In this document: positions 7,369-14,459 of the stretch, piece by piece
Position numbering within the stretch: the stretch's first letter is position 1
Layout: every line of letters starts with the position of its first letter
Assembly (NCBI GenBank): GCA_903821905.1
Contig: CAIJMQ010000066.1
Span: forward strand, 1 to 24,747
DNA from: an uncultured bacterium
GTDB lineage: Bacteria > CAIJMQ01
Direction: 5' to 3'
DNA: 24,747 nucleotides
The notes under the pieces: model-generated
Database searches by the model: none
What the model was told of the DNA's origin: nothing
Seen by the model: only the letters and a program-made list of their open reading frames with translations
Translations under genes and position numbers: made by a program

Positions 7369-8768
7369 TTATTATCCTTAATTTCTACTATTCTCCAGGA
7401 AGTCCAATCCAACAGTACGTCAGCTATATAAGTATTAGAACTCGTCAAAATTCGGTCTGGATTACCTATTAATTTAAGTGGTATTCGAACATTGATTTCT
7501 TTTGCATGACGTTCTATATTTATGCTATCCAATGGAAGACTATGATTCTGGTCGAGAATCTTATGTTCTAAAGCTCCGAATTTGATATGAATTTTAGGCA
7601 TTTCACTAAAAGGAGTGTTTTTGCTGTAACCAAAAACAAAAAGTGAGAGCCCTACGGTTTCTCCCAAAGGTCGCGATAGATTTAGAGAGTATACGAGTGC
7701 ATCATCTTCAAGATGAAGGGACTCTTTTTCTAATCCAACAAAAACAGATTTTTCTTCGTCAAGAAGTTCTTCCGGCATTTGTTGAAGAAATTCTTCTCTA
7801 TCAGATTCAAGCGATATAACGGGAGCTTCTTTCTTTAGGTCAATTACAGGGAAATCTCCAAATAACTCGTTGGCTCTTATAAATGACAAAAGATACTTTG
7901 CACTCTCATTGTATTGAGAGCGATGTTTTTTAATGGCATTATAATTAGTCGTGACCTCTTTGGGTTCCAAAGGAAAAAATCCCCAATCGGAATTCTGTGA
8001 AAGCATATTAGGAGGAAGAAGTTGGTTATTAGGGTGGTATCCATTGGGTTGAGACCATCTTTTAAAATGAATAAGATATGGGTAAACTTCTGTTTTTAAT
8101 TCATTTTCTAAATCCCATAAAGCAACTCGGGTAAATAAGTATAGTGACTGGTGGTCTGGATTATGGTCAGAAGGATGCGAGACGAATATCTTTGTCGGTT
8201 TAAATTCTTCAATAATAGTTTTTAAATCTTTCAATATCTCATCAGCTTTATAGGGAGTACCAGGGCGAAAAGCATTTTTATACGGAACTTCCCTTACATC
8301 TGTAAGTATGCTTCTTGCTGGCTGAGTATCTTTTCCCCAGTGAGAGTACCAGATTGCTAAAGTGCGAAAATCAGGATATCCTAAAAAAATCAATTGGTCG
8401 GGTGAAATTCCTAAAACCTTATCTGCTTCCAGAGCTTCATCGTGACGTACTAAACCCATTTGTTGAGCTGCCTTTGGCATTATAACTGGTCTTTTACGAT
8501 ATAAAATAAATGACCATTGATTTTGGTCTCCGTATGTTAGAAACACAACTTTGATGGGTAGATTCATTTTGGTTGCTCTTTGTATAATTCCTCCGCATCC
8601 AAGCACTTCATCGTCGGGATGGGGGGCAAGTATAAGAATACGGTCTTGTTGGGTCAATGTAAGAGTTTCAGGTGTTTTAGAGACAAAAGATTCTTTTGCA
8701 TTGCATATTACAATCCAAGTGACTGCTAAACATATAATGGTTGTCAAAACCAAGTATTTTTTTATCAT
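7365..8768 (-). CDS. Secreted PIG-L/LmbE-family deacetylase with C-terminal extension
   Basis: A 467-residue protein with an N-terminal signal peptide (MIKKYLVLTTIICLAVTWIVICNA, cut near 24), so it acts in the periplasm or outside. The PIG-L/LmbE zinc-dependent N-acetyl-sugar deacetylase domain follows: LAPHPDDEVLGCGG (His50, Asp52, Asp53) and HPSDHNPDH (His198, Asp201, His202, Asp205, His206), matching the family's zinc and catalytic sites. After about residue 330 comes a beta-rich extension of unknown nature that may bind polysaccharide. Family members deacetylate N-acetylglucosamine-type substrates, so envelope glycan or exopolysaccharide modification is plausible. The gene is 9 nt after the GNAT gene and overlaps the membrane Fe-S gene by 4 nt, so it is in the same transcription unit. 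Confidence 0.88.
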   Translation of the reverse strand: MIKKYLVLTTIICLAVTWIVICNAKESFVSKTPETLTLTQQDRILILAPHPDDEVLGCGGIIQRATKMNLPIKVVFLTYGDQNQWSFILYRKRPVIMPKAAQQMGLVRHDEALEADKVLGISPDQLIFLGYPDFRTLAIWYSHWGKDTQPARSILTDVREVPYKNAFRPGTPYKADEILKDLKTIIEEFKPTKIFVSHPSDHNPDHQSLYLFTRVALWDLENELKTEVYPYLIHFKRWSQPNGYHPNNQLLPPNMLSQNSDWGFFPLEPKEVTTNYNAIKKHRSQYNESAKYLLSFIRANELFGDFPVIDLKKEAPVISLESDREEFLQQMPEELLDEEKSVFVGLEKESLHLEDDALVYSLNLSRPLGETVGLSLFVFGYSKNTPFSEMPKIHIKFGALEHKILDQNHSLPLDSINIERHAKEINVRIPLKLIGNPDRILTSSNTYIADVLLDWTSWRIVEIKDNK

Positions 8769-8777
8769 ATGGAACCT

Positions 8778-9449
8778 TTAAAATTTTTTACCCAATATAT
8801 AATGGGGTACTTTTCTTTTTAAATAGTTGTGTAGATGCGAAAATTTTCCTTCAAATAAAAGTGTAAATCCTAGTTTAGTAAAGAACATCTTTGCGCCTTC
8901 AGACATAGTGCTGATGTGGATGCCGTGTATATTTTTTCCCTTCAAAAAGTCTAAATAATAATTGACTAAATTCTTGCCTATATTAAGACCTCTATAATTT
9001 TCATCAATGTTTATATGCAGAGTGGCTGGATATTGTTTGGAAAAGTCAGGATTAAAAAATTCTCCTCTCATAATGCTTGTAATGATACCCATTAAAAATG
9101 TCCTTGTATTTCTCTTGAATAAAACATTTCTGAATAATATTTTTACAAATAATTTGGGTAAAAGTTTTGATATGAATACTCGCCGCATTAGTTTAACATC
9201 TTTTGAACCTATAATATAACCTATAACTTTATTTTTACTGATAGTAACAAAGCACGATTTTGGCTCGTAGTTCGTGAAATAAAGCGTTAATACATCTGCA
9301 AGGATTTCCTTATCATCAAAAATTTCCGTGTAAGGTATTCCCAGAAAAGCAGTTTGGCAACTTATTCTTCTGATATCTTTTCTATCGCTATTCTTAAATT
9401 CTCTGATGTAGATGTCCTTATTTTGAGAAACCTGTGAATTTTTTAGCAT
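8778..9449 (-). CDS. GNAT-family N-acetyltransferase
   Basis: A 223-residue cytosolic acyltransferase using acetyl-CoA; the acceptor is unknown. The GNAT fold is seen as an opening IREFKNSDRKDIRRIS, a beta strand CFVTISKNKVIGYIIG, and motif A, LHINIDENYRGLNIGKNLV, with the pyrophosphate-binding R-G-x-x-I-G loop at 153-158, followed by SEGAKMFFTKLGF (motif B). A long basic hydrophobic insertion (about 86-135, FISKLLPKLFVKILFRNVLFK) lies between the halves and may contact membrane or substrate. It lies 13 nt downstream of the cupin and 9 nt upstream of the PIG-L gene. The pairing with an N-deacetylase hints that both act on amino-sugar substrates, but that is speculation. Confidence 0.85.
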   Translation of the reverse strand: MLKNSQVSQNKDIYIREFKNSDRKDIRRISCQTAFLGIPYTEIFDDKEILADVLTLYFTNYEPKSCFVTISKNKVIGYIIGSKDVKLMRRVFISKLLPKLFVKILFRNVLFKRNTRTFLMGIITSIMRGEFFNPDFSKQYPATLHINIDENYRGLNIGKNLVNYYLDFLKGKNIHGIHISTMSEGAKMFFTKLGFTLLFEGKFSHLHNYLKRKVPHYILGKKF

Positions 9450-9462
9450 TTACTGAAATAAT

Positions 9463-9804
9463 CTAATCTTTTATCATAACCAGCAGCATCTTGAATTTCT
9501 TGATTGCTTTTACTGCGTGGGGTTTATTCGCAGGCATAATAAGCATTTCACCTTTTTTTACTATATGGGAGTTACCTGAAATAATAATTTTAGCAGTACC
9601 GTCGACTATGTAAACTAAAGCGTCAAAAGGTGCAGTGTGTTCACTTAATCCCTGTCCTTTATCAAATGCGAATAAAGTAACTGTTCCTATATCTTTCTTA
9701 ATGATTTCCCTACTGACAATAGCATCAATCTGATATGTTAATAACGATGTCAGATCAATAACCCTACCTTTTACATTTTTAATTTTTGTTTTTTCTCTTT
9801 TCAT
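9463..9804 (-). CDS. Small cupin-domain protein
   Basis: A 113-residue single-cupin protein of the beta-barrel fold, probably binding a metal or small molecule; function unknown. Cupin motif 1 corresponds to GLSEHTAPFDALVYIVDGTA with His56, and motif 2 to KKGEMLIMPANKPHAVKA with His96; the HxH pair of classic motif 1 is reduced to one histidine. It is the first gene of the minus-strand run that continues to the left edge of the window. A TATAAT lies at 9835-9840 on the minus strand, about 30 nt before the ATG, without a good -35. No strong Shine-Dalgarno is visible. Small cupins next to redox genes are often sensor or detoxification proteins, but nothing in the sequence decides this. Confidence 0.85.
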   Translation of the reverse strand: MKREKTKIKNVKGRVIDLTSLLTYQIDAIVSREIIKKDIGTVTLFAFDKGQGLSEHTAPFDALVYIVDGTAKIIISGNSHIVKKGEMLIMPANKPHAVKAIKKFKMLLVMIKD

Positions 9805-9900
9805 AGTTATAAATTTAAAATCTAAAACACCATCATTATATTATCTATTGAGCAAAATTAGAAACCTGAGATATACTTTATAGGTGGTTTAAATTGAAAG

Positions 9901-10344
9901 TTATTTAGTTAAATATTTGCTTAGTGCCAAAGCGGTTTTTTGACCGACGAATCCATCAGCTATAAGGCTTTTTGCTTTCTGAAATTTCTTTATTGCACTT
10001 TTGGTTTCTGGTCCCATTTTCCCATCAACTGGGCCTTTATAGAAGTCGGCATTTTTTAAGGCTGTCTGTACTTGTCCAATTGATAAAGTTACTTTAGTGT
10101 TGCTTGCTGTTTTATTTTGGGATGAGCTTTCCGTGCTTGGAGTTTTTTCAGTTTCACCTTCCAAATAACTAATTTCTTGATCCTTGCTCTGCAATTCTTC
10201 CTCGAGGAAGCTTACGCGAGCTTGAAGTTCTTGTACTTGATTTTGAAGTTGTTGCGATGTTTGAGTATTAGCATTTTTACCAGTTGTTGCACAACCTGCC
10301 AACAATAAAACAAGAAAAGCTACAATTAGACATCTTGGAAACAT
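9901..10344 (-). CDS. Peptidoglycan-binding lipoprotein with coiled coil
   Basis: A 147-residue envelope lipoprotein. The signal peptide MFPRCLIVAFLVLLLAGC ends in a lipobox LAGC with lipidated Cys18. Residues about 30-66 form a coiled coil (QLQNQVQELQARVSFLEEEL), followed by a Ser/Thr/Lys linker. Residues 88-146 are a PG_binding_1 domain with the usual VQTALKNADFYKGPVDGKMGPETKSAIKKFQ and a closing VGQKTALAL. There is no catalytic domain, so it probably tethers the outer membrane or a partner to the cell wall. A good ribosome site (AAAGGAGG) precedes the ATG. It lies 38 nt downstream of the OmpA/LysM gene on the same strand, so the two are very likely co-transcribed and work at the same membrane-wall interface. 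Confidence 0.92.
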   Translation of the reverse strand: MFPRCLIVAFLVLLLAGCATTGKNANTQTSQQLQNQVQELQARVSFLEEELQSKDQEISYLEGETEKTPSTESSSQNKTASNTKVTLSIGQVQTALKNADFYKGPVDGKMGPETKSAIKKFQKAKSLIADGFVGQKTALALSKYLTK

Positions 10345-10382
10345 CTTTCCTCCTTTTTGTAATATTATTAAGAATTTTTTCT

Positions 10383-11351
10383 TTACTCAATCGGTATTAT
10401 TATTTTTTGTCCTGCTTTAAGTTTATTCGGGTTTTTTATTTTATCTTTGTTAAGATCATAGAGATATTTCCAACGAGAAGCATTACCGAGTTGTTCTTTT
10501 GCTATGCCAGAGAGAGTATCACCCTTTTTAATTGTGTATTCCTTGGTTGAAACTTTTATTTCTGATTCTATTTGTTCTTCCTTCTCTATTAAGAATTTAC
10601 CCTCCGAAACTGGTTTTGCTTGTGATTCTTTTATTTCGGGGTATGGAAGCATGATTTCTTCTACTTCTGCAACCATAAATTGTGCATTTCTCTCTTTTTG
10701 CATGCCTACAATATCACTAATTGGAGCTATTGCATCAAGTTTGCCGCGACTTACTATTTTAATACGTTTTTCCGGCATACCGTTTTCAAACATAAATTTT
10801 TTCACAGATTCAGCACGGAGTCTGCCCAATTTTTCATTATAGGCTTCCGAACCACGAAGGTCGCAATTACCTGTAATTAATATACTTGCTTCAGGATTTC
10901 TTTTTAATGTTCCGATAGCATTTTTCAGTATAACAATTGCATCTTCACGCAAATCCGATTTATCATAATCAAAATAAATTTTTACATTTTTGATTATTTT
11001 CTTTATGAGTAAAGATGGTCTCATCTCTTTGGGTTTAGCAGGTGGAAGTTCTTCTTCTTTATAGTCAAAGATTATCTTATAGACGTAAACATATCCTCTA
11101 TTTCCCCATGGAGTTACTGTCCCGGGTTGTGTTGGCCACCACCAATAGCCTCCACGCTCCGAATCTTGTACTGGACCCGGTTTAGCATCAGTTGGCCACC
11201 ACTGGAACTGTTTTTGGAGTTGTTCTTGTTCTTTTTCCCTTCTTTCCGCTTGGTTGTTATTAAAGGCACAGGTTAAATTGGTTACAAATAAAATAGACAG
11301 GACAATCAATAAAAAAGACGTAACAGCTCTTAATATGTATTTCTTTGCCAT
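10383..11351 (-). CDS. OmpA-like plus LysM envelope protein with WWPT repeats
   Basis: The start is taken as the ATG at 11351, which has GGAGAGG five nt before it; the frame extends six codons further to a GTG without support. The 322-residue product has a signal peptide (AKKYILRAVTSFLLIVLSILF), then a Gln/Glu-rich helix and two WWPT motifs about 20 residues apart. At about 119-228 lies an OmpA C-terminal domain (IYFDYDKSDL, then TGNCDLRGSEAYNEKLGRLRA), which binds peptidoglycan diaminopimelate. The last ~50 residues (YTIKKGDTLSGIAKEQLG to AGQKIIIPIE) are a LysM domain. Two different wall-binding domains in one protein suggest a strong cell-wall anchor. A near-consensus promoter lies upstream and the lipoprotein gene follows. 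Confidence 0.9.
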   Translation of the reverse strand: MAKKYILRAVTSFLLIVLSILFVTNLTCAFNNNQAERREKEQEQLQKQFQWWPTDAKPGPVQDSERGGYWWWPTQPGTVTPWGNRGYVYVYKIIFDYKEEELPPAKPKEMRPSLLIKKIIKNVKIYFDYDKSDLREDAIVILKNAIGTLKRNPEASILITGNCDLRGSEAYNEKLGRLRAESVKKFMFENGMPEKRIKIVSRGKLDAIAPISDIVGMQKERNAQFMVAEVEEIMLPYPEIKESQAKPVSEGKFLIEKEEQIESEIKVSTKEYTIKKGDTLSGIAKEQLGNASRWKYLYDLNKDKIKNPNKLKAGQKIIIPIE

Positions 11352-11421
11352 TTTTCCTCTCCTATTCACTTTTTTCTATCAATTAGAGATATGATAACTT
11401 TAGTTCGTATTTTTCTAGTGA

Positions 11422-11451
11422 AGTATAAACTCTAATGTCTGTATATGTCAA
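11422..11451 (-). promoter_or_regulatory. Sigma-70 promoter for the OmpA/LysM-lipoprotein operon
   Basis: On the minus strand a perfect -35 TTGACA (11451-11446) is followed by an 18-nt spacer and -10 TATACT (11427-11422, 5 of 6). The predicted start near 11415 leaves a leader of about 63 nt before the ATG at 11351. Confidence 0.7.
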
Positions 11452-11461
11452 TTGTTTACGG

Positions 11462-11477
11462 ATTTTATATATAAAAT
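11462..11477. repeat. 16-bp AT-only palindrome-like element between divergent promoters
   Basis: ATTTTATA/TATAAAAT is a perfect 16-bp inverted repeat lying between the divergent promoters of the OmpA/LysM gene and the pilin gene. It might be an operator or simply an easily melted A+T tract. In such AT-rich DNA chance occurrence is possible. Confidence 0.4.
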
Positions 11478-11500
11478 ATAAAAATAACCGATAAAAGAGG

Positions 11501-11528
11501 TTGACTATTTGTCAAATTGTGGTACAAT
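11501..11528 (+). promoter_or_regulatory. Sigma-70 promoter of the pilin gene
   Basis: TTGACT (11501-11506), 16-nt spacer, TACAAT (11523-11528). The predicted start near 11535 gives an ~86-nt leader before the pilin ATG. The leader holds a possible stem (AAAGGTT near 11564 with AACCTTT near 11590) just ahead of the strong ribosome site GGGAGGTGA. An inverted repeat AATTGT-N3-ACAATT (11515-11529) overlaps the -10 box. Confidence 0.65.
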
Positions 11529-11620
11529 TACAACGCAGGAAACAGATAAATACTCTAAAGAAAAAGGTTGGCTAGTAGTTAGGTATCTAAAACCTTTAAA
11601 AAGAGGGGAGGTGAGAAACA

Positions 11621-12004
11621 ATGAAAAAACTGCTTAAGAATAAAAAGGGTTTTACCCTAGTAGAGTTGATGGTCGTAGTCATTATTGTAGGTATTTTGGC
11701 AGCAGTTGCAGTCCCGCTATATAGGTCAAACTTAAAAAGAGCAATGTCAAGTGAAGGAGTAGCTCTGGTTGGCTCTATAAGGACAGCTGAAAGAGTGTAT
11801 TATGCTGAGCATAATAAATATACAGCCACAGCGGCTGATTTAGGCGGTATTGACTTAACTGGTAATAAATACTTTAGCACAGCTCCAGCTCTTACTTCTG
11901 TAGACGCTACTCATTTTACTGCTACTGTTACAGGTTCGGGAGATGCAGCAGCAGTTACTGCGGCTATAGACGAGGCTGGGAATATAACGGTAGGTGGAAT
12001 ATAG
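11621..12004 (+). CDS. Type IV pilin / type II secretion pseudopilin-like major subunit
   Basis: A 127-residue class III prepilin. A short basic leader ends in KKG, with FTLVELMVVVIIVGILAAVAVPLY after it: prepilin peptidase cuts Gly10-Phe11 and methylates the Phe, and Glu15 is the conserved mature Glu5. The hydrophobic N-terminal helix builds the filament core. The globular part begins GSIRTAERVYYAEHNKYTATAADLG, as in PilA/GspG-like subunits, and the C-terminal half is rich in Thr, Ser and Ala with no disulfide cysteine pair. The ribosome site GGGAGGTGA is strong, which with the good promoter and following terminator suggests a highly expressed monocistronic gene. No pilus assembly genes are in the window. 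Downstream GT-C enzymes suggest that it may be glycosylated (inference). Confidence 0.93.
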   Translation: MKKLLKNKKGFTLVELMVVVIIVGILAAVAVPLYRSNLKRAMSSEGVALVGSIRTAERVYYAEHNKYTATAADLGGIDLTGNKYFSTAPALTSVDATHFTATVTGSGDAAAVTAAIDEAGNITVGGI

Positions 12005-12054
12005 TGTAGAAACCCTGCTTAACGGGGTGAGAAAGAACATAACAGTTGCTTATA

Positions 12055-12104
12055 GTGGGTTTTACCCCCCACGTCTTTTAAGACGTGGGGGATTATTATT
12101 TTTA
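12055..12104 (+). terminator. Strong hairpin terminator after the pilin gene
   Basis: A near-perfect stem CCCCCACGTC/GACGTGGGGG with a six-base AT loop (12066-12091) is followed by ATTATTATTTTT, as in a Rho-independent terminator. Just upstream GTGGG (12055-12059) could pair with CCCAC (12068-12072) and thus compete with the terminator stem. The preceding 3' region also holds ACCC...GGGT (about 12011-12028). Confidence 0.8.
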
Positions 12105-12191
12105 GTTTATCTTATTTTGTTTTCCTCTGATTATTTCTTCTATTTTCTTATTGTGATATTCTATATATAGATAAAAATTTTATTAAATTAC

Positions 12192-12203
12192 TGAGAATTC
12201 TCA
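12192..12203. repeat. 12-bp perfect palindrome, possible operator
   Basis: TGAGAATTCTCA is perfectly self-complementary, and after one mismatched pair the symmetry continues for three more bases on each side (TTA...TAA, 12188-12207). It lies 75 nt before the TMTC-like gene, in a region where no clear -35/-10 pair could be assigned. Confidence 0.4.
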
Positions 12204-12223
12204 ATAAACTAAAGGAAGATTTT

Positions 12224-12259
12224 GTGGAAGGGGTGTTAAACTTACTTTGTATTTGTTAA
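12224..12259 (+). other. Possible 11-codon leader ORF ahead of the TMTC-like gene
   Basis: GTG at 12224 is preceded by GGAAG at a workable distance and opens an 11-codon frame (VEGVLNLLCIC) ending 18 nt before the ATG of the membrane glycosyltransferase, which itself lacks a ribosome site. The same GGA(A)GATTTTGTGGAAG context serves as the real start of the second glycosyltransferase gene at 14451-14466. It may be chance. Confidence 0.2.
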
Positions 12260-12277
12260 ACTAAACCCAATTAGCAT

Positions 12278-14449
12278 ATGAGGTTTTTATACAGAAGAAG
12301 AGAATTGAATAGAGAAGTTAATGTGGTTCTTCTAATATTTTTACTTGCAGTAATTGTCTATGCTAATTCTTTAGTCAACTCGTTTGTATGGGATGACAGG
12401 TATCTTATTGTAGAGAACAATCTTATTAAAAATTGGCGCAACATCCCTCAGTTTTTTACGACTCAACTTTATCAAGGTAGTGGTCAAGAATCCCATTTTT
12501 ATCGCCCTATTCAGAAATTGTCAATTTTTTTAGATTACTCTATATGGAAATTAAAGCCCTTAGGTTATCATATCACCAACATACTAATTCACGCCCTGAA
12601 CGCTGTTTTAGTCTATGTTCTTTTAAATTTGCTCTTTAGAAAAAAAGAAATATCACTAATTTCAGCTCTATTGTTTGCGGTTCACCCTATTCATACTGAA
12701 GTAGTTACTTATATATCAACAAGAGCAGACCTTTTAACCGGTCTATTTATTTTTTCCTCACTAATATTATTTATTCAGTATCGAAAACATAGTAATCTGA
12801 GAGGATATTATTGGGGGGCAATCCTATGTTTCATATTCGCCCTATTATCTAAGGAGCCAGCAGTAATACTTCCTTTTATATTGATATTGTGCGATATTTC
12901 TTTTAATCGGAACTATGTTCCGATTATCTCTAAAGGAACCCCGTGTTTTAAACTAAGAGTTTGGTTGAGTGATTATTTACCTTTCTTGTTGCTCCTCTGT
13001 GTGTATATTGTTCTTAGGCTGACGGTCTTAGATTTCGGCTTGTGGTTAAATGAGACTAATCTTTATCTAAGGATGATTACTTTGGGAAAAGTTTTCTTTA
13101 CTTATATAAGATTGCTTTTTCTGCCCTTCGGTCTTCATATGGAATATACCCTTAATTGGGCTGTATCATTTTTTCAGCCCCAGATTTTGATTTCCAACTT
13201 TCTATTTTTCTCGATTCTTCTGGTTGTTATTAGGAGTTATAAATACTCTAAGATATTCTTCTTTGCTTCTGCCTGGTTTTTATTAACACTAGTGCCATCG
13301 TTCAATATAGTTACCATAAATGCATTTATGTCTGAAAATTGGCTGTATATCCCTTCCGTAGGGTTCTTTGTTCTATTTTCTTTGGGAGTATTCAAATTAG
13401 CTGATTGCATGAAAACTCAGCACATTCGCAAAAGTTTCTTAATTTTTTCTATTGTTCCTATTTTGGCTATCTATTCCATTCTTACAATTATACGCAACAG
13501 AGATTGGAGGGATGAAATGACTCTTTATAAAAATACTTTAAAGTATTCACCTAATAGTGCGAGGGTACATAATAATCTGGGTATTGTTTATGCACATATA
13601 GAGAATTACGAAATGGCCATAAAAGAATTTGAGGAAGCAATAAGATTAAAACACGGATATTTTGAAGCTTACAATAATTTGGGAACTATATATCAAAGGC
13701 AAAAACTATATGAACAAGCTATCAAACAGTATGAAAAAATCATAGAACTGAATCCTAATTATTCCGGAGCTTACAATAATTTAGGAGGAACTTATATCTT
13801 ACTGGGAAGATATAAAGAGGCAATAAAAGAGTGTGAAAGGGCATTGGTTTTGAGAGAAGATTATGTAGAGGCCCATGCTAACCTGGGAACTGCTTATACT
13901 TGCATGGGAAAACTTGAGCAAGCAGTTACACATTACAAAAAAGTTATAGAGTTAAATCCCGATTATCTGGAAGCCTATACCAATTTGGGGGTAGTCTATA
14001 ATACTCAGGGAAAATATTTAGAAGCAATAGAGACGTTAAAAGAAGCTGTGAGGTTAAAACCAAAACGTGCAGAAACCCATAATGATTTAGGAACTGCCTA
14101 TAAGAACTTGGGGGAATATGAAAAAGCAATCCATGAGTATAGAATAGCTATAGAGTTAAATCCTGAATATGCTCAAGCCTATAATGATGCTGGGGTAATA
14201 TACAGCATTCTTGGGAACTATGAGGAGGCAACTAAACACTATAAAAAAGCGATAGAGATTGATGGGAACTTCTTCTTACCATATGCAAACCTGGGAATTA
14301 CCTATCTTGATACAAAGAATTATAGACTTGCTGAGGAATATTTAAAACAAGCGGAGAAATCGGGATTACCCGTACAAAAGTATCTTGATGAACTCAAGAT
14401 ACTTTCTACGGATACAGAAGTTATCCCAGAAAGTTCCAAAACAAAGTAA
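12278..14449 (+). CDS. TMTC-like GT-C membrane glycosyltransferase with eight TPRs
   Basis: A 723-residue inner-membrane protein. Residues about 12-410 hold some ten transmembrane helices with hallmarks of the TMTC O-mannosyltransferase group: NSFVWDDRYLIVENN (Asp39-Asp40, the likely catalytic acid site of the first external loop), SHFYRPIQKLSIFLDYSIWKL with GYHITNILIHALN, and LFAVHPIHTEVVTYISTRADLLTG. Residues about 425-705 are eight TPRs of 34 residues (NNLGIVYAHIENYEMAIKEFEEAI and so on), a protein-binding solenoid that in TMTCs recognises the acceptor. The predicted reaction is transfer of a lipid-linked sugar to Ser/Thr of exported proteins. The ATG at 12278 has no ribosome site. The gene follows the pilin and precedes a second GT-C-like gene by 10 nt. 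Family resemblance is strong; substrate is inferred. Confidence 0.85.
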   Translation: MRFLYRRRELNREVNVVLLIFLLAVIVYANSLVNSFVWDDRYLIVENNLIKNWRNIPQFFTTQLYQGSGQESHFYRPIQKLSIFLDYSIWKLKPLGYHITNILIHALNAVLVYVLLNLLFRKKEISLISALLFAVHPIHTEVVTYISTRADLLTGLFIFSSLILFIQYRKHSNLRGYYWGAILCFIFALLSKEPAVILPFILILCDISFNRNYVPIISKGTPCFKLRVWLSDYLPFLLLLCVYIVLRLTVLDFGLWLNETNLYLRMITLGKVFFTYIRLLFLPFGLHMEYTLNWAVSFFQPQILISNFLFFSILLVVIRSYKYSKIFFFASAWFLLTLVPSFNIVTINAFMSENWLYIPSVGFFVLFSLGVFKLADCMKTQHIRKSFLIFSIVPILAIYSILTIIRNRDWRDEMTLYKNTLKYSPNSARVHNNLGIVYAHIENYEMAIKEFEEAIRLKHGYFEAYNNLGTIYQRQKLYEQAIKQYEKIIELNPNYSGAYNNLGGTYILLGRYKEAIKECERALVLREDYVEAHANLGTAYTCMGKLEQAVTHYKKVIELNPDYLEAYTNLGVVYNTQGKYLEAIETLKEAVRLKPKRAETHNDLGTAYKNLGEYEKAIHEYRIAIELNPEYAQAYNDAGVIYSILGNYEEATKHYKKAIEIDGNFFLPYANLGITYLDTKNYRLAEEYLKQAEKSGLPVQKYLDELKILSTDTEVIPESSKTK

Positions 14450-14459
14450 TGGAGATTTT

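Noticed and set aside
9841-9900. AAACC...GGTTT stem between cupin and lipoprotein genes as a terminator
   Set aside because: Only 5 bp with a 17-nt loop and no T-run on the required strand; too weak to list.
13548-14400. Tandem DNA repeat
   Set aside because: The periodicity is explained by protein-level TPR units; the nucleotide copies are too divergent for a recent tandem duplication.
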